Source: Prostheceraeus crozeri (lineage: Eukaryota > Platyhelminthes > Polycladida > Euryleptidae). Taken from it: 64,000 nucleotides of DNA. Position numbers and translations under genes: made by a program. The stretch is from assembly GCA_907163375.1 (NCBI GenBank), contig CAJQUW010006985.1, positions 248,001 through 312,000 on the forward strand, read 5' to 3'. This document shows positions 46,231 to 58,677 of the stretch, piece by piece (position 1 is the stretch's first letter; each line of letters opens with the position of its first letter). The notes under the pieces were generated by a model that ran no database searches, was not told where the DNA came from, and saw nothing but the letters and a program-made list of their open reading frames with translations.

Positions 46231-48608
46231 CAGGGCTGTGGAGCCGGAGCCGAGCCGGAGCCGGAGGCTTAAGGAGCCGATGGTTTTGGCCGGAGCCGGA
46301 GCCGGAGCCGGAGCCGATTTATCACAAAGGCTCCGGCTCCGATAGTTTGAGCTTTGATATAAATCTAGAATTTTGAATGTTATTAATTGGCATCATAAAA
46401 AAATTAAATCATTTGAAATCTAAAGATATGTCTTTTAAGTATACCAATGATCTGTCTTCCACGATATCTTTCTTTGCAGTTGCCGCCTTCTTTTGTATTA
46501 TATTTATTATATATTTACACACATGTGTAATGTTTTTTTATTGCATATGTTTCGTAAGACTAATTTCCATATTGACAACGTATTCTCCAAAATCCATTAA
46601 TTTGAAGACTTGTTATATGCATGCTAACTAGATGATTGTAGATTCCTAGAGACAAGTCGCCAGTCATTTATGTACACATTTCTAGTTCAGTCAGCAAAGA
46701 TAATATAGCTACATTTCTTGCGCAATGTCTTAAATCTAATACGGTTACTATGTAGGCTATCATCTATCGGTATGGCTACTGGCAGAAGCTACTGGCATCT
46801 GTGACAATGCCAATTTCCTTAGATTGTATTGTAGGCTCTTGCGCAGTCCCCCCGCCTACATTTTTCAAAACAATCGATTATTCAATTTGATCAATTTTGA
46901 TTGGAGGGATAACTCTTCACACTCACACGAATGACCTGACTACAAGTCCCCACATGGCTGTAGCAATAAGCGACCCAGCCACTTCTAGTAGCGCCCTATT
47001 ATTTTAATTAAAGGTATCTCATTCACAATGAATTTCCTTTGACTTCAAAATTCAAAGGGTATATTTCAATGCGAAAAACCCGAAGGCAAATTACGATGTT
47101 GACTTGCTGACGAAGTTTGCGACCAGCATGACATCGCAATTACCCACGTAGATTTTTACAACAGCACGGAATGCTTCACTCAAACCGATGATGCTGAAAC
47201 GGACATCCAATGGTGCTGCACCTTTTGACCAGAGAAAAAATGGGGGGGGGAGGACTGCACAAGAGCCGTATCGTGTAATAATATTTCACCAAATGTCATT
47301 CCCCCAGATTTCAAGAATTTTCATTATTATTTTTCCGTCTGTCAACACCTTATGCTGATATCATGCTGACTTATATGTAAACAATAAAAAAAGACTGAGA
47401 CGCTCTCAATAAAGGCGCCTTTTGACCTCCCTTTTCTATTGTCTGTGACATTAAACCGCACGTGCATTCGAAAGCTAGCAAAGTAGATGGGATTTCTGCT
47501 CGGTGCTCGCAGTCAAATTTTTATTATGCATAGCACCCTGCAACATACTGTGTGATACTCCGAGTTCAGTTTCATCAGCCTAACCATCATCAGAGGAATA
47601 GTGGCAATGTGTTATATATAAATTGAATATAATAATATACATGAATCATTGATGAATTATTTAGTGCAACTTTACGCCATAATGAAAAATACGAAATTAA
47701 TATAATGTAAGTTAGGCCTTAACTTATTAAGTATGCTGCATAGAATTACAAAACTTGTCCTAAATTAGATATTTTTAATTTTTTTAAGTATAATTTTCAA
47801 TTGTACATTTATAGCCTACACTGCAATGAGGCTATCTAAATTACAATTTCTACAGATGATGAGTCGTGGGCTACCCACCGATCATATTATTCATGGACTA
47901 ACAGACTATTGAATAAAGGCAATAACAAATAACAATAACAACCTAAGCTAGCCTATATACACTTTAATATTCAATAAAGCAATTGATATCTTTATTGATA
48001 AGGTATATTTGGCTATATAGCCGATACCCTTTCATGTTCGAGTAGATACAGGCCCTATAAGCTATTTAGAGGCATACGCTATCCAGTTTCATATTCAAGC
48101 TTTGTAAAAAAACTTATACTACTATTCGGCCCCTGTGACGGCTAATTAGGTATATCATCATCACTCATGTGGTCTTATTTAATGTAGCCTCGTAGTAGAC
48201 TGGTTGCAGGCTAGGCCAATTTATATTTAGCCAGTGCGGGAGATCTTTATTTAATTTAACCAATCCTGGCTATAACTTTATTTTATCTTTCAGAGATAGT
48301 CAACTCATGCAAAAATATATGACAAGTATGTTATTTGTCATTATATTAGGCTATTATCATTTTTGTTATTAACTTAAGTCGTTGCTTGTTAATGAAAACT
48401 AATTTGATGATTGTAGCAAGCCTCTAAAGGCCACACCGTTATCCAAAAACCCGTTCAACGGATCCAGGATAACCAGCATAGATAGAACCTGAATTTGAAG
48501 TCGGAGCCGGAGCCGGAGCCGAGCCGGAGCCGAGCCGGAGCCTTTTACATCAGTGTCGTGGAGCCGGAGCCGGAGCCGATGAGATAACGCATCGGCTCCA
48601 CAGCCCTG
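46231..48608. mobile_element. Non-autonomous hAT (GGAGCC type)
   Basis: Ends read CAGGGCTGTGGAGCCGGAGC and, reversed, CAGGGCTGTGGAGCCGATGC, with a perfect 8-bp duplication TTTCATAT at 46223-46230 and 48609-48616. Both subterminal regions are runs of GGAGCCGGAGCC. The 2378-bp body has no transposase frame and contains a nested inverted-repeat element at 46834-47267. CAGGGCTGTGGAG ends are a known hAT type in animals. Confidence 0.93.
46834..47267. mobile_element. Nested MITE in the hAT
   Basis: GGCTCTTGCGCAGTCCCCCC at the left and, reversed, GGCTCTTGTGCAGTCCTCCC at the right form terminal inverted repeats. Flanks GTATTGTA and GTATCGTG match at 6 of 8 bases, a possible decayed hAT-type duplication. 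No coding content. Confidence 0.58.
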
Positions 48609-48616
48609 TTTCATAT

Positions 48617-50064
48617 TCTTCGCCGTGATTTCACAGATGTAAACTCCTACATCTGAATTCCAATTACACCACACAACATTCACATTCAAAGGTTCTTTAT
48701 TTCATGGGATTATTTAAATTCCAAACCCTCTCCGAATCTTCCCAACGAGAAATCTCTTCACTTATCTTTCATCACTGACCTCGACAGTCCGATCAACTTG
48801 TAATGACACATGCAGATCTTGTTGGTGATCAGTGCAGGTCACTCGGTAGAAGTTTTACAGATGACGCCACAGCTCATGGTCGTAGCAACTCCGCACTGCA
48901 CCTGCTCGCCTCCGGTCACCATGTCGGACCCGTCGCACATTCAAATGTTTGAACAGTGGTGCAAGTCATTGACTCCCACGGGAGAAAGACTGTTGACTTG
49001 TCCTGAATGCCAATGACTTTTCCCGGCGCTTCGGAGAATTTAAAAAACTGATCGTCACGTGGAAATTTCGATTCCCCCTCACCCGATACAACCTTCAGGC
49101 CCCGCAGAGGTGGAATGCCGCTTTCGCCTTGACAGATGTTTGCGTCTATCCCAATGGATTGATAAGCGACCGACGAAGCTGCTGACATTTGCAAAAATCA
49201 ACAGACTCATGTTGAATATAAAGAGAAGGTCGATACAGTTGTGCAAACAGAACTAGGTGAGCACCGTGCGAACCGTAAATATGTACACGACCATTCAAAT
49301 ATGAGAAAATGTGAGCCGATGTTTAAAAGACGACAAATAAACATTATGGTATGCCGTTTCCTCTCACACCTTCTAACGACTGTGAAAACTGTGTATTTTC
49401 AATAGACTTATGGTTAAATAGAGATTTGCATATTTCTGATGATTTGTTGAGTATCACTAAAATGATAATCAATCATGGCTCTCATATTCGGACGATTATT
49501 TCGTCGGCTTGATATGCCGATCAACCGTTGATAGTGATCAATACTGAATTTCATTAACTTTTCATCATAAGCAGTGCTCAAAGGTATACAGAAAAGAAAA
49601 CGGAAACAGCGACTTTTTAGTAACCGAAATCGACCAACCCATTCGAAAAAACCAGACGACTTCTTCTATAAATATTTTCAGAAACTCAATATTCATTTCA
49701 CTGAAAAAATTGAAATATTTGATTAATGAAGAGTAAACCTCTACAGAAAAAAATTGATATAAAATATTATTTTTTGATATATTCCAGATTAGTGTTCATT
49801 AAATCATGAAGAGTAGCCTACTGATTTACTCATTTAGCCTGCTTGAATGAAGTGCTGCTATGAAATCAAACAATCTGAATTTCAAAATACAAAATCAAAT
49901 GTCTCTACGATAAAGAGCATCATGCTAACACCGAAATCTTTAATGATTTTATGAAATTTGCTCCTTTATTTAAACTGTTATAAAGAAATAGAACCAGATT
50001 GCAAATTTAAAATTCAAAATGTTATAAAGGTAGCAATATCAGCCGAAAACGCAAATTTGCCATC

Positions 50065-50104
<40 letters not shown>

Positions 50105-51718
50105 GACAAATATGTATGAATTTTAAGTCCCTCACGGAATTTTAAAATTTAGCCATTGATAAATCTTCTGCTGATAAATCTCAATAATTTGAAAACATTA
50201 AAATAAAAGTTAATTGCATTGAAAACGATTTCCTTCTCTTTTTGATTTTTTCTTTAACTGCACTAAATTCTCGCAATCATCGACTCCATAGACTTCACGA
50301 TGTACCGATAAATACCGAGCTCATTCATTGAGAGTTTATGACCGACTGTTAAGTTCTCGACCTCTTTGAAGTTGGGATTTCAATGAAAACATTTCTACGA
50401 CGTTACTTCTGTCCAATTTTTCGTCCAATTTTTTAAATTTAGCATTTTGTTGCTATTGTCGTAGATAACTTGCGCATGATTATGGTGGCCGACGGTCGTC
50501 GAAAGCGCTGACGCGAGACTAGCTAATTTTGCTTCTCACTAATGTGTCAAATATCTGACATGGGGAGCTTCCAAACAGATAATTTCTCAGGATGTTTTTG
50601 ATTTCATGGTGAGTAGATTTGAAAACTCAGACATTGTTGCTGATTACATATAACTGCTGCAATAATTACCAGCATTGAATTTCTGACATTTTGTGGTCCA
50701 TAACTCAAAGTCAACTGCCTGCCCAGTTTATTGAGAAAAATAGTGCACCGAAATTACAATTTATGTGCCTCAACTGGTCATGCCACTTCATTCCAGTTTG
50801 TCTTTCATCATTCTCGTGATCTTTCTATTTTTGCTTGGCTACATTTGCTTCTCCCACTGTATCTCACTTGTCCTAAGAAGTTTGGAGCCTTTTATCTCAC
50901 CATTCTGTGATTGAATACACAGCAAATATTATTGGAGCATGTACTATACATTATATGGAACACACAATGCATTTTTTGTATATGGTTTGATGGCAAAATG
51001 ATTGAAGATAAGAGTATTAACAAGCAAGAGTATAAAATATCTTTAGAAAAGGCGACATCACGCGAAAATTGCTATACCACAACTCATCTCCCAATAGCAG
51101 AATTTGGATATCTTCCAACATTGCGTGAGTAATGCAATTGAGATATATAGACACTTTTTCTCATGTTTAATAACCACTCTACTCTTAAATACGACGATTT
51201 AAGCCATCAACACGATTTCAAAGCAAAAGTACAAGACTTTAGGAGAGGAGAATTTCGTGCCGGAGCTTTACTTTGATATATGGAATGTATTCATGTTGCT
51301 TCTTAAAAACATTTCCATCATGTTTAATATCACATGAATAGATGATTTGTGAGTATTTGTGAAATCGACAGAACTTCATATCTCCTAAAAGCTCAACACA
51401 TCATTATTTCAAATATTCAAAATTATTTGAAATTGCGTGTGAAACTCACATTTGGGCGAATGGTTGAGCTTCAATATCCATTTGGTTTTGCATTTTAACA
51501 TCCTACATATCAAGAAGTGAATATAAGAATTTTTGATTGATGGGCCTTGAAAGTGATGGTTTGAAATAGAACATCCGTTGATGGAGAAATAAGCCATAGA
51601 GGCAATTTTGCATGAAGTCAAGTGAAGCATAGCCAAGCATCTACGTCCGCATCAGGATTCTAGGATGTTGCATTGCACGTAAGAAATGTCTTTATAAATA
51701 TATATATATATATTTTTT
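48617..51718. other. No clear gene; small unresolved coding-like patch
   Basis: Around 48830-49260 the sequence is GC-richer. One plus-strand frame reads ALHLLASGHHVGPVAHSN, faintly like the HLLxxG block of the PLE nuclease, and AACTAG followed by GTGAGC at 49250-49260 looks like a splice donor, but no frame joins these. The remainder is AT-rich with (TA) runs at about 51697-51712. Confidence 0.35.
50067..50101. repeat. (AG)n microsatellite
   Basis: About seventeen uninterrupted AG dinucleotides. Confidence 0.97.
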
Positions 51719-51735
51719 TATCAAATCTCAACAGA

Positions 51736-51780
51736 TGTAATCATCACGAGACATGTTTCGGCCTGTTGGGCCTCATCAGT
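51736..51780 (-). ncRNA. Candidate hammerhead ribozyme core, left arm
   Basis: On the minus strand CTGATGA is followed by a perfect GGCC/GGCC stem II with loop CAACA, then GAAAC: the canonical order of hammerhead core residues. Stem III, formed by ACATGTC and the downstream ACATCTGT, pairs only partly, and stem I is uncertain. It may be a working ribozyme or a decayed one. Confidence 0.5.
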
Positions 51781-52136
51781 CGTGGGTAGGTTTGAACCAG
51801 CGACTTCGGAGATAGAGGACGTGCAAGCATACCCTCTAACAACAAGGCCGCCGGACCATCTGTTGAGAGCGTGAATTATCCAGGAAGGCACTGCTTTAAC
51901 GCAGGCACGTGGAGGGCGGATTGCATTCTGCAATCACTTAATACCGCATCCGAGATTGAGGCGCTTCACGCAGGCACTACTCATTACATGTTATGAGTTA
52001 AAATTTACGTGCCTGCGTTAAAGCAGTGCCTTCCTGGATAATTCACGCTCTCAACAGATGGTCCGGCGGCCTTGTGGTTAGACGGTATGCTTGCACGTGC
52101 TCTAGCTCCAAAGTCGCTGGTTCAAACCTACCCACG

Positions 52137-52192
52137 ACTGATGAGACCCAACAGGCCGAAACATGTCTCGTGGTGATTACATCTGTAGAGAT
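52137..52192 (+). ncRNA. Candidate hammerhead ribozyme core, right arm
   Basis: CTGATGA, a stem II with one changed base (GACC/GGCC), and GAAAC are present, then GTA as a possible cleavage triplet at ATCTGTAGAG. Stem III is weak, as in the left arm. TTCAAACCT upstream could pair with AGATTTGA downstream as part of stem I. Confidence 0.45.
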
Positions 52193-52230
52193 TTGATAAC
52201 ATTTATCAATTGCCGGCCTACTTGTCTTAA

Positions 52231-52250
52231 TATATATATATATATATATA
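52231..52250. repeat. (TA)n microsatellite
   Basis: Ten TA dinucleotides between the hammerhead repeat and the PLE. Confidence 0.97.
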
Positions 52251-52281
52251 CATATAATACAAAAGATCAATATGCCAATAA

Positions 52282-54233
52282 ATAAGTAATAAATTAGATA
52301 TAAACTCAAGGAAAAGTCAAATGATATTCCAACCGGCTTCACTCCCTTCTATGGGAGCTACTCATGGAATGAAGATATGTTATACAAAATAATACAGAAA
52401 CCATATTAGTCAATAGAAATAAAAATACAAATCAGACAGAATTCAAACTAGGCTTAAGCATAGAAATAAAGTTTTTCTCCTGTCTCTCTCGGTACATTTT
52501 AGTAGCATTTGGACTTAGCTGGTAAATTGGATCTGCTTCGAATTTCGGTGTTATTGATCTTGCACAAGAAGCTATGTGCTTGCTCACATTCAGTATGGCA
52601 TAGTTAGAGTGTGTTATTTGTTGTCTATATATGCACAGTTAGCCTATTACGAAAGTAGCCGTCACTTTGTCCAACATATAGTTCGTTACAGCCTTTGAAT
52701 CTAAAAATGAATATGATGTTTTTAGATAAGCAATTCATGTTCCTTCTTATTTCAAGAACGTCTGGTTAACTGAGAAATGCATATACATACCTGAAAGGTT
52801 CTCAAAAGGGTTCATTTTATCTGCAGTAAGACTAGTTTTGGAAAATAATTTCTTCTCATTCGAAGATCAAGTATATTTACAAATATCTGGAACAGCTATG
52901 GGTACAAAAATGGCCCCAACATACGCCATCTTAGTCATGGGATACTTAGAAGAAAGAATGTACAAACTGGTCAGAAATTCCCTCAATCATGATATTGCAG
53001 ATGTCATCAAAGACAGGTGGATTCGTTATATAGATGATTGCTTCTTTATTTGGGATAAGAGTTTCGGAGACACAGAGGTTTTTAACGAAATTTTGAATAG
53101 CCTCCATTGTAATGTAAATTTTACTACCAATCAAAGTCTAGACAGAATAAGTTTTTTGTACGTGCTAATTTACAAAGATATTCAAAATTTAGAGACGGAT
53201 ATTTACCGAAAGAAGACTGATACCCAGAATTATGTACATTTTCATTCGAATCACCCTAAACATGTTTTGAAAAATGTTCCATGTGCGTTAGCGAAAAGAA
53301 TTCTCAACATTGTCTCCAAAGAAGCTAACCAAAACAAACAGCTATCAGAATTAAGAGTAAAACTTTTTAAATTAAAGTACCCTCATGGTGTAATCCAATC
53401 TGGCTTCGATCGTGCTAGACAGCGAAGTGTGAATCCACGCATCTCAGCATCTCCGATTACAACTGATATTATTCCTTTTGTAAGCACATATAACAAGAAC
53501 AATCCTGACGTCTTCAATAATGTGATTAAACCTGTCAGCAACAGCTTGAAGTTAATGGATCCCTTTCAGAGGTATAAGATCATGTGGTCATGGAAACAAC
53601 CTCCCTCACTTTTAAGCCTCCTAAACAAAAATAACCGACCAACATTAAAGGGTGTTAGTAAGTGTGACGAAACAAGATGTGGTTGCTGTCCAGTTATTAT
53701 TACAGGCAAGTGCATTAACATTCGAATTAACAAAGGAACAATTAGTGAAACAATAACATTTGAAATAAGAAGGAACATGAATTGCTTATCTAAAAACATC
53801 ATATACTTTTTAAGATTCAAAGGCTGTAGCGAACTATATGTTGGACAAAGTGACGGCTACTTTCGTAATAGGCTAACTGTGCATATATAGACAACAAATA
53901 ACTCACTCTAACTATGCCATACTGAATGTGAGCAAGCACATAGCTTCTTGTGCAAGATCAATAACACCGAAATTCGAAGCAAATCCAATTTACCAGCTAA
54001 GTCCAAATGCTACTAAAATGTACCGAGAGAGACAGGAGCAAAACTTTATTTCTATGCTTAAGCCTAGTTTGAATTCTGTCTGATTTGTATTTTTATTTCT
54101 ATTGACTAATATGGTTTCTGTATTATTTTGTATAATATATCTTCATTCCATGAGTAGCTCCCATAGAAGGGAGTGAAACCGGTTGGAATATCATTTGACT
54201 TTTCCTTGAGTTTATATCTAATTTATTACTTAT
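52282..54233 (+). mobile_element. Penelope-like element with 475-bp inverted ends
   Basis: Arms 52282-52756 and 53760-54233 are inverted copies, close to identical, covering the nuclease-coding end plus the 3' untranslated region of the element. Between them lies the rest of a PLE protein on the plus strand. Each arm carries a hammerhead-like word (CTCCCATAGAAGGGAG then TGAAACCGG; 54155-54183 and its mirror). A TA run adjoins the right arm directly and another lies 30 bases left of the left arm. The layout is an inverted 3' end joined to the start of a 5'-truncated copy, a variant of PLE pLTR arrangements. Confidence 0.85.
52817..53890 (+). pseudogene. PLE reverse transcriptase and nuclease, 5'-truncated
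   Basis: The frame has no ATG at its start and begins within the reverse transcriptase: LVLENNFFSFEDQVYLQ, then GTAMGTKMAPTYA, then RYIDD (catalytic pair) and FLYVLIYKD. It continues through the linker with a CDETRCGCCPV cysteine cluster and enters the GIY-YIG domain at NIIYFLRFKGCSELYVGQSD. The N-terminal half of the RT, including its first catalytic motif, is absent, and the nuclease is not completed in this frame, though recognisable tail words follow. It is a different PLE subfamily from 8173-10239 (YIDD against YVDD, and a cysteine-rich linker, both seen in known PLEs). Confidence 0.87.
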
Positions 54234-54246
54234 ATATATATATATC

Positions 54247-56783
54247 CAATTGCAGCCTGGGTAACATAAATTTCTTCAAATCCAAGCAGATAAACACGAT
54301 GAAACGTGTCTCAACCTTTTGACCTGTGACGTAGGAGTAGTAAAAGAGGACAACACAAGCATCTTTCTACCATAAGAGACCATAAGAAAAGTAACCACTG
54401 AGGCACTGCTTCAGAGGCGCCTCAATGTGTCATTAAATAGTTGCTGGACCAGTCCGCATTCCACATAGTCTACTTGCTTAACATTATTAGAGAATGTTTT
54501 ATCAAAACACACGTCGCTAGAACCGTAGACCATCTGCACCGTGCGTACGGTGAATTCATAATCGTGGCCCTTTACCAACGGAGCTGCAGCATACTTCAGA
54601 TTCACCCAGTAATATATGAGATAACATCACAGACGAATCTCGATTAGATTACTGGCTGTAGCCATAAATAAATTCGGTGTTCCTGAAATTCTACTTTGCA
54701 TTGTACATGCAAAAATATTTGAAAATTAATCGTTTTCAGCAACAGCATGGAATCTCTCATAAACATCACTCTCAGTTGGTAAAAATATTTGAAAGTCAAA
54801 TAACATATTCCGAGGTGTTCGTCAATAAGGGCGTGGCCAGGTGACAGTAGGAGGACAAATATATTGCAATCTAAGACTGCAGAAAACATTTTCCATCTTT
54901 CTCTCTATTGTATGTCAAGCTGTTGGCAATATCATATACACTCAAAAACATTTCACCCTTCATTTTTGCTTTCAGAAATAATATGAGAAATCACTAATTC
55001 ATCATGTTGCAAGTTTAATAAAGATATTCATCTGTTCAGAATGTATTGAAGTTATATCAAATTACAACTCAGTTTTTTAAGTAATTCTACCAAAGAAGTG
55101 TTTATATCCTGATTTTTGTTATCATTATTATTATTATTATCATCATTTAAAAACAATATTCATGAATAAAATGAGGGTTATAATAATGTCTCAAGAATAT
55201 CTTTCTGAATTTAGTTCAAACTGTGCACAGAATTTTCTACGCACGATGGCATTGATAATTCAAAAATGTGATGTTAGGCGGATAAAGGGACTAATTAAGC
55301 CAGTGCGACCACACGTCCACGCTTGGGCGCATTTGTCCCAGCGTCTGTAAAAGCGTCAGTCGAGACATTTGTGCATGTCCAGTTTTGCAAGATATCAGCG
55401 TCAAAATTAAGTTTTGTATTTTCTAGCTTTACTTGATTAAAATGAGGTATTATTGCATGTATAAAGATTTTGTCTGATATCATAGTTATAGTCGGAAAGG
55501 CAATTTAATTCGGAAAGTGTTAATGAACACAGATATGCACTTGCAAACAGCGATAAAATATTATCTGTTGATCTCAGCGGATGAAATTTAACACTAGATA
55601 ATAGAAAAATGCATGATATAATATCGAAAAGTCATTTATCATATAGCGCAAGGAATAGTAGAACTATGAACCGATTAATAAAGTGCGAATAGCAAAGTTA
55701 TGGGGCCCATAGAATTAATGATCAAACAAAAAGTTATAGATACATTGCAGGGCAAAAGAAAAAATATGTAGTAAGAATTATCAGTCATGGCACATACATG
55801 AAAGTAAAAACAAGATGGTCAACTATTAATTTGAGGATGGGCCTACAATTTGAAAGAAATGCTAAATAATGTTGAAAATGGCAACAGCATTCAGCAAATA
55901 GTCTCCTCACTGGTACAAAGAAATTAAAAGCACAGTTTCCAACATTGTTGGATGCTAACAAAGACAAGATAGATTCGGTAGGACTATTTGATTTGGAAAT
56001 GTCATCACTGATTGTGCAAATGACATATTGCTCATGATCGAAAGTATATGTTGTTTGAAAATCAATTTAAAATTCTTTACAAATATCTTATACATTTCTA
56101 ATTATCTAGACTGTTGTGGAATTTAATGCAAGTAGCTGCATGCAAAGAACATGATGCACTGATAACACACCCAACCCAGTGTGTTTCAGTAATAATTGCA
56201 GGAAAATATTGCAGTCAGCAACTTCTTTACAGAATTTTGAAGCTTTAGTGTTAGCAATTGGCTGTATTTTATTTAGTGTGAGAATATAGTGTAGATTCAT
56301 CCTTATGAGAAGTTTCTTATTCTCACGATGCGCAAATGAAAACTGAAAGTAATGATCTTGAGGGGCTTTCACTGTCCAGTGCCTTTACGGTCGATTAACT
56401 GTGAAAAGTGAAAACACTTCTATGGAAAAGCAGACTTCACAATGTCAAAACAAAAGATTGTGTTAAAGTCTGATAAGATCAAATCTGTTTTGAAAAACAT
56501 GTATCAAATTACATAGTAAGATGCGGATTTGCTGTTTTACTTGGGGGCAATTTGAGAAAACATCAAATTAAATTTCGTTTCTCATAAATCGCAAGAATGA
56601 TGACATACCTGTTGGTGGCAATTATCTGCAAAATTGTGGAAACTGTCTACAGTTTTCATCGACCATTAGGAGCGCAATGCACGGAGAGTTCGTTACGAAC
56701 ATTATTCGCATCGAAATCTGGATCAATACATTGGGAGGGCTAAGTTTTTGCTTTTTTGTGTATTAGAATGCTTAATAATTTTC
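54247..56783. other. No recognisable feature
   Basis: AT-rich. Short ATT/ATC repeat at 55122-55147. No coding motif. Confidence 0.45.
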
Positions 56784-56909
56784 ACGCAATATAACATTAA
56801 CATGGATTTTTGAGGGTAACAATGTAGGACATTTGAGGGCGCGCGCGTAAGCGCCTGAAAATGTCCTACATTGCTGCCCGAAAAAATCTATGTTAATAAT
56901 ATTGTGCGT
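56784..56909. repeat. 126-bp palindromic MITE-like repeat
   Basis: TTAACATGGATTTTTGAGGG and AATGTAGGACATTT are mirrored by AAATGTCCTACATT and CCCGAAAAAATCTATGTTAA around a GC-rich centre (GGGCGCGCGCGTAAGCGCC). An outer ACGCAATAT/ATTGTGCGT pair extends it. The end word AATTACGCACAATA recurs at 57062. No target duplication identified. Confidence 0.7.
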
Positions 56910-58569
56910 AATTGAAATGAACTGGGCAGCAATACTATGAATACACATGTAGATATACGCTAATTGAGATTTCAAAAATGTATTTCACATGCATAGATAG
57001 AGAAATCGTCATTGCGGAATACATTGTTGCCTTCCTTTTTTCCACATTGTACCATAGCTCAATTACGCACAATAGGTAAAAGGAAGTTAAAGCATAGTTT
57101 AGAAATTTTGACCAGAAATGTGAAGGCATTGAATATACTGAGGCATGGACTAGGACCAACTCCATGGGCGAGGGATTTTGACTTTATTCTATAAAGAGAT
57201 ATTTCTGAGTAGCAAATTTAGTAGCGGTAAAGTTGACCGGGTTTTGATAAACTAAATTTGAATGGCGCGCTTGGAACCAAATTATTCGGGATGTCTATGA
57301 ATATGAAGATATAGGACACTAAGCAGTCAAAATCAAACTCGTCTTAGGAATACTACGAAAGTCAAAGACTTTTTTAGATACAGTATACGGAAAATTGCGA
57401 TGGTCAATTAGATATTCTTTAACTGCAGTAAATTAGAGGGTCCTACATTTGTGCTTATCACAGACTAGGCTTGATTTGTGTTGCTTCCTGCCTCATATTT
57501 TGTTGCTGGTATGTTGTTTATTGCATTGCACGAAAGATAATGTGCCTTGTCAATATTTCGCAAATTGCATGACTTTCCCTATGCGAATGCCATTGAGTTA
57601 GACTGTTACAGCATTGAGGGGGCTGTTGTGGGTCAAGTGAAGGAGCTAACTTCGAGGGAAACCAAGATTCAATATGATGAATGTGATTAACAAATTTTGC
57701 AACCTTGTGTCCTTTTATTTTTCTAATCATGCGCTGCAAATGGCCGCATGTACACTATGTATTTCTACCCTTTTGTCCGTCAATGATATTTTGCGCACTT
57801 TAACAATATTATGACACACAATTATATCAGTGTAAATGATTATCAGTTGATTTGACTTTCTAATTGCAGGCTTTCCAGCAACTCGTCTCTCTTGCTGTGA
57901 ACATGAACCGCATACAAGGGCGTTGTTGCAATTTTTATCTCCTTTTTACGCAATTGCCGCAGGGGAAAAAAGTATTTGGTTTTTCTGAAATGTATCACAT
58001 GAAAGATTTTCTCATGATCTAAATATATTTGACAAATTTTCAGACAGACTGCACTAATATGCTTGTCAGAATCTTAAAAAAATCAAAAATGGTATCATAT
58101 CTATTTCTACATTATTAGGCCTGACGGTTACAACATAAAGGCCTACATTGCAGTGTGCGAATATACCAGCGACATGTGAGTGAAGAAAATAAGATGAGGC
58201 CTATTCTATGTCTATTTTTAAATTCGAATTTTAAGCTAGGTATATATGTAATTTACGTAGGCCTGCAAGCGTCAATTGACTTATAATACATACTTATGTA
58301 GGTCCTATCTCAGATCTCAAATTAAAGCCCCACAAATCAAAATTCTTTGAAGCAAAAGGAAATCATTGGATGTGGAAGATGTAGACCTATATATTCAGCT
58401 CGTGTACCGCAAACCTCGCTGAATTTCCGCCATAGTTATCCATACCATGAGCGCTAAAATCAAGTTCTATGCATACACATAATTTACCAGTGGTCAGCAG
58501 GTGAACAAGGAAGCCAATCCTCAAGTCAAAATTTTCGTCTCATCCTATCATTCAAGTTTCTGATCATTG
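56910..58569. other. No recognisable feature
   Basis: AT-rich with several short chance frames. Confidence 0.45.
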
Positions 58570-58677
58570 GACTTTTTAATAGTAGCCGCCTTCGAATAAT
58601 AGCAGTTAGAATAAGTTAGAATAATGTACAGTTTTTAATTGTAGCCGCGGCTATTATTCGAAGAGATACGGTATTAG
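58570..58677. repeat. Short inverted repeat, possible MITE remnant
   Basis: GTAGCCGCCTTCGAATAATAG faces GGCTATTATTCGAAGAG over about 50 bases. Ends resemble a widespread class of short inverted repeats but no duplication is visible. Confidence 0.3.

Larger units (their letters stand above)
51719..52198. repeat. Head-to-head pair of tRNA-like plus hammerhead repeats
   Basis: A 272-bp unit on the minus strand (51719-51990) is followed by an inverted partial copy on the plus strand (52007-52198); 192 bases pair across a 96-base centre. A third, single copy is at 62401-62655. In the sense direction each unit has a tRNA-like part (GTGGTTAGACGGTATGC as box A, GCTGGTTCAAACCTACCC as box B) followed directly by a hammerhead-like core. 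TA microsatellite lies on both sides (51697-51712 and 52231-52250). Confidence 0.82.

Noticed and set aside
48916-49194. 92-codon minus-strand frame with cysteines
   Set aside because: No splice context or family; the plus strand has an equally plausible weak PLE-like reading, so neither is called.
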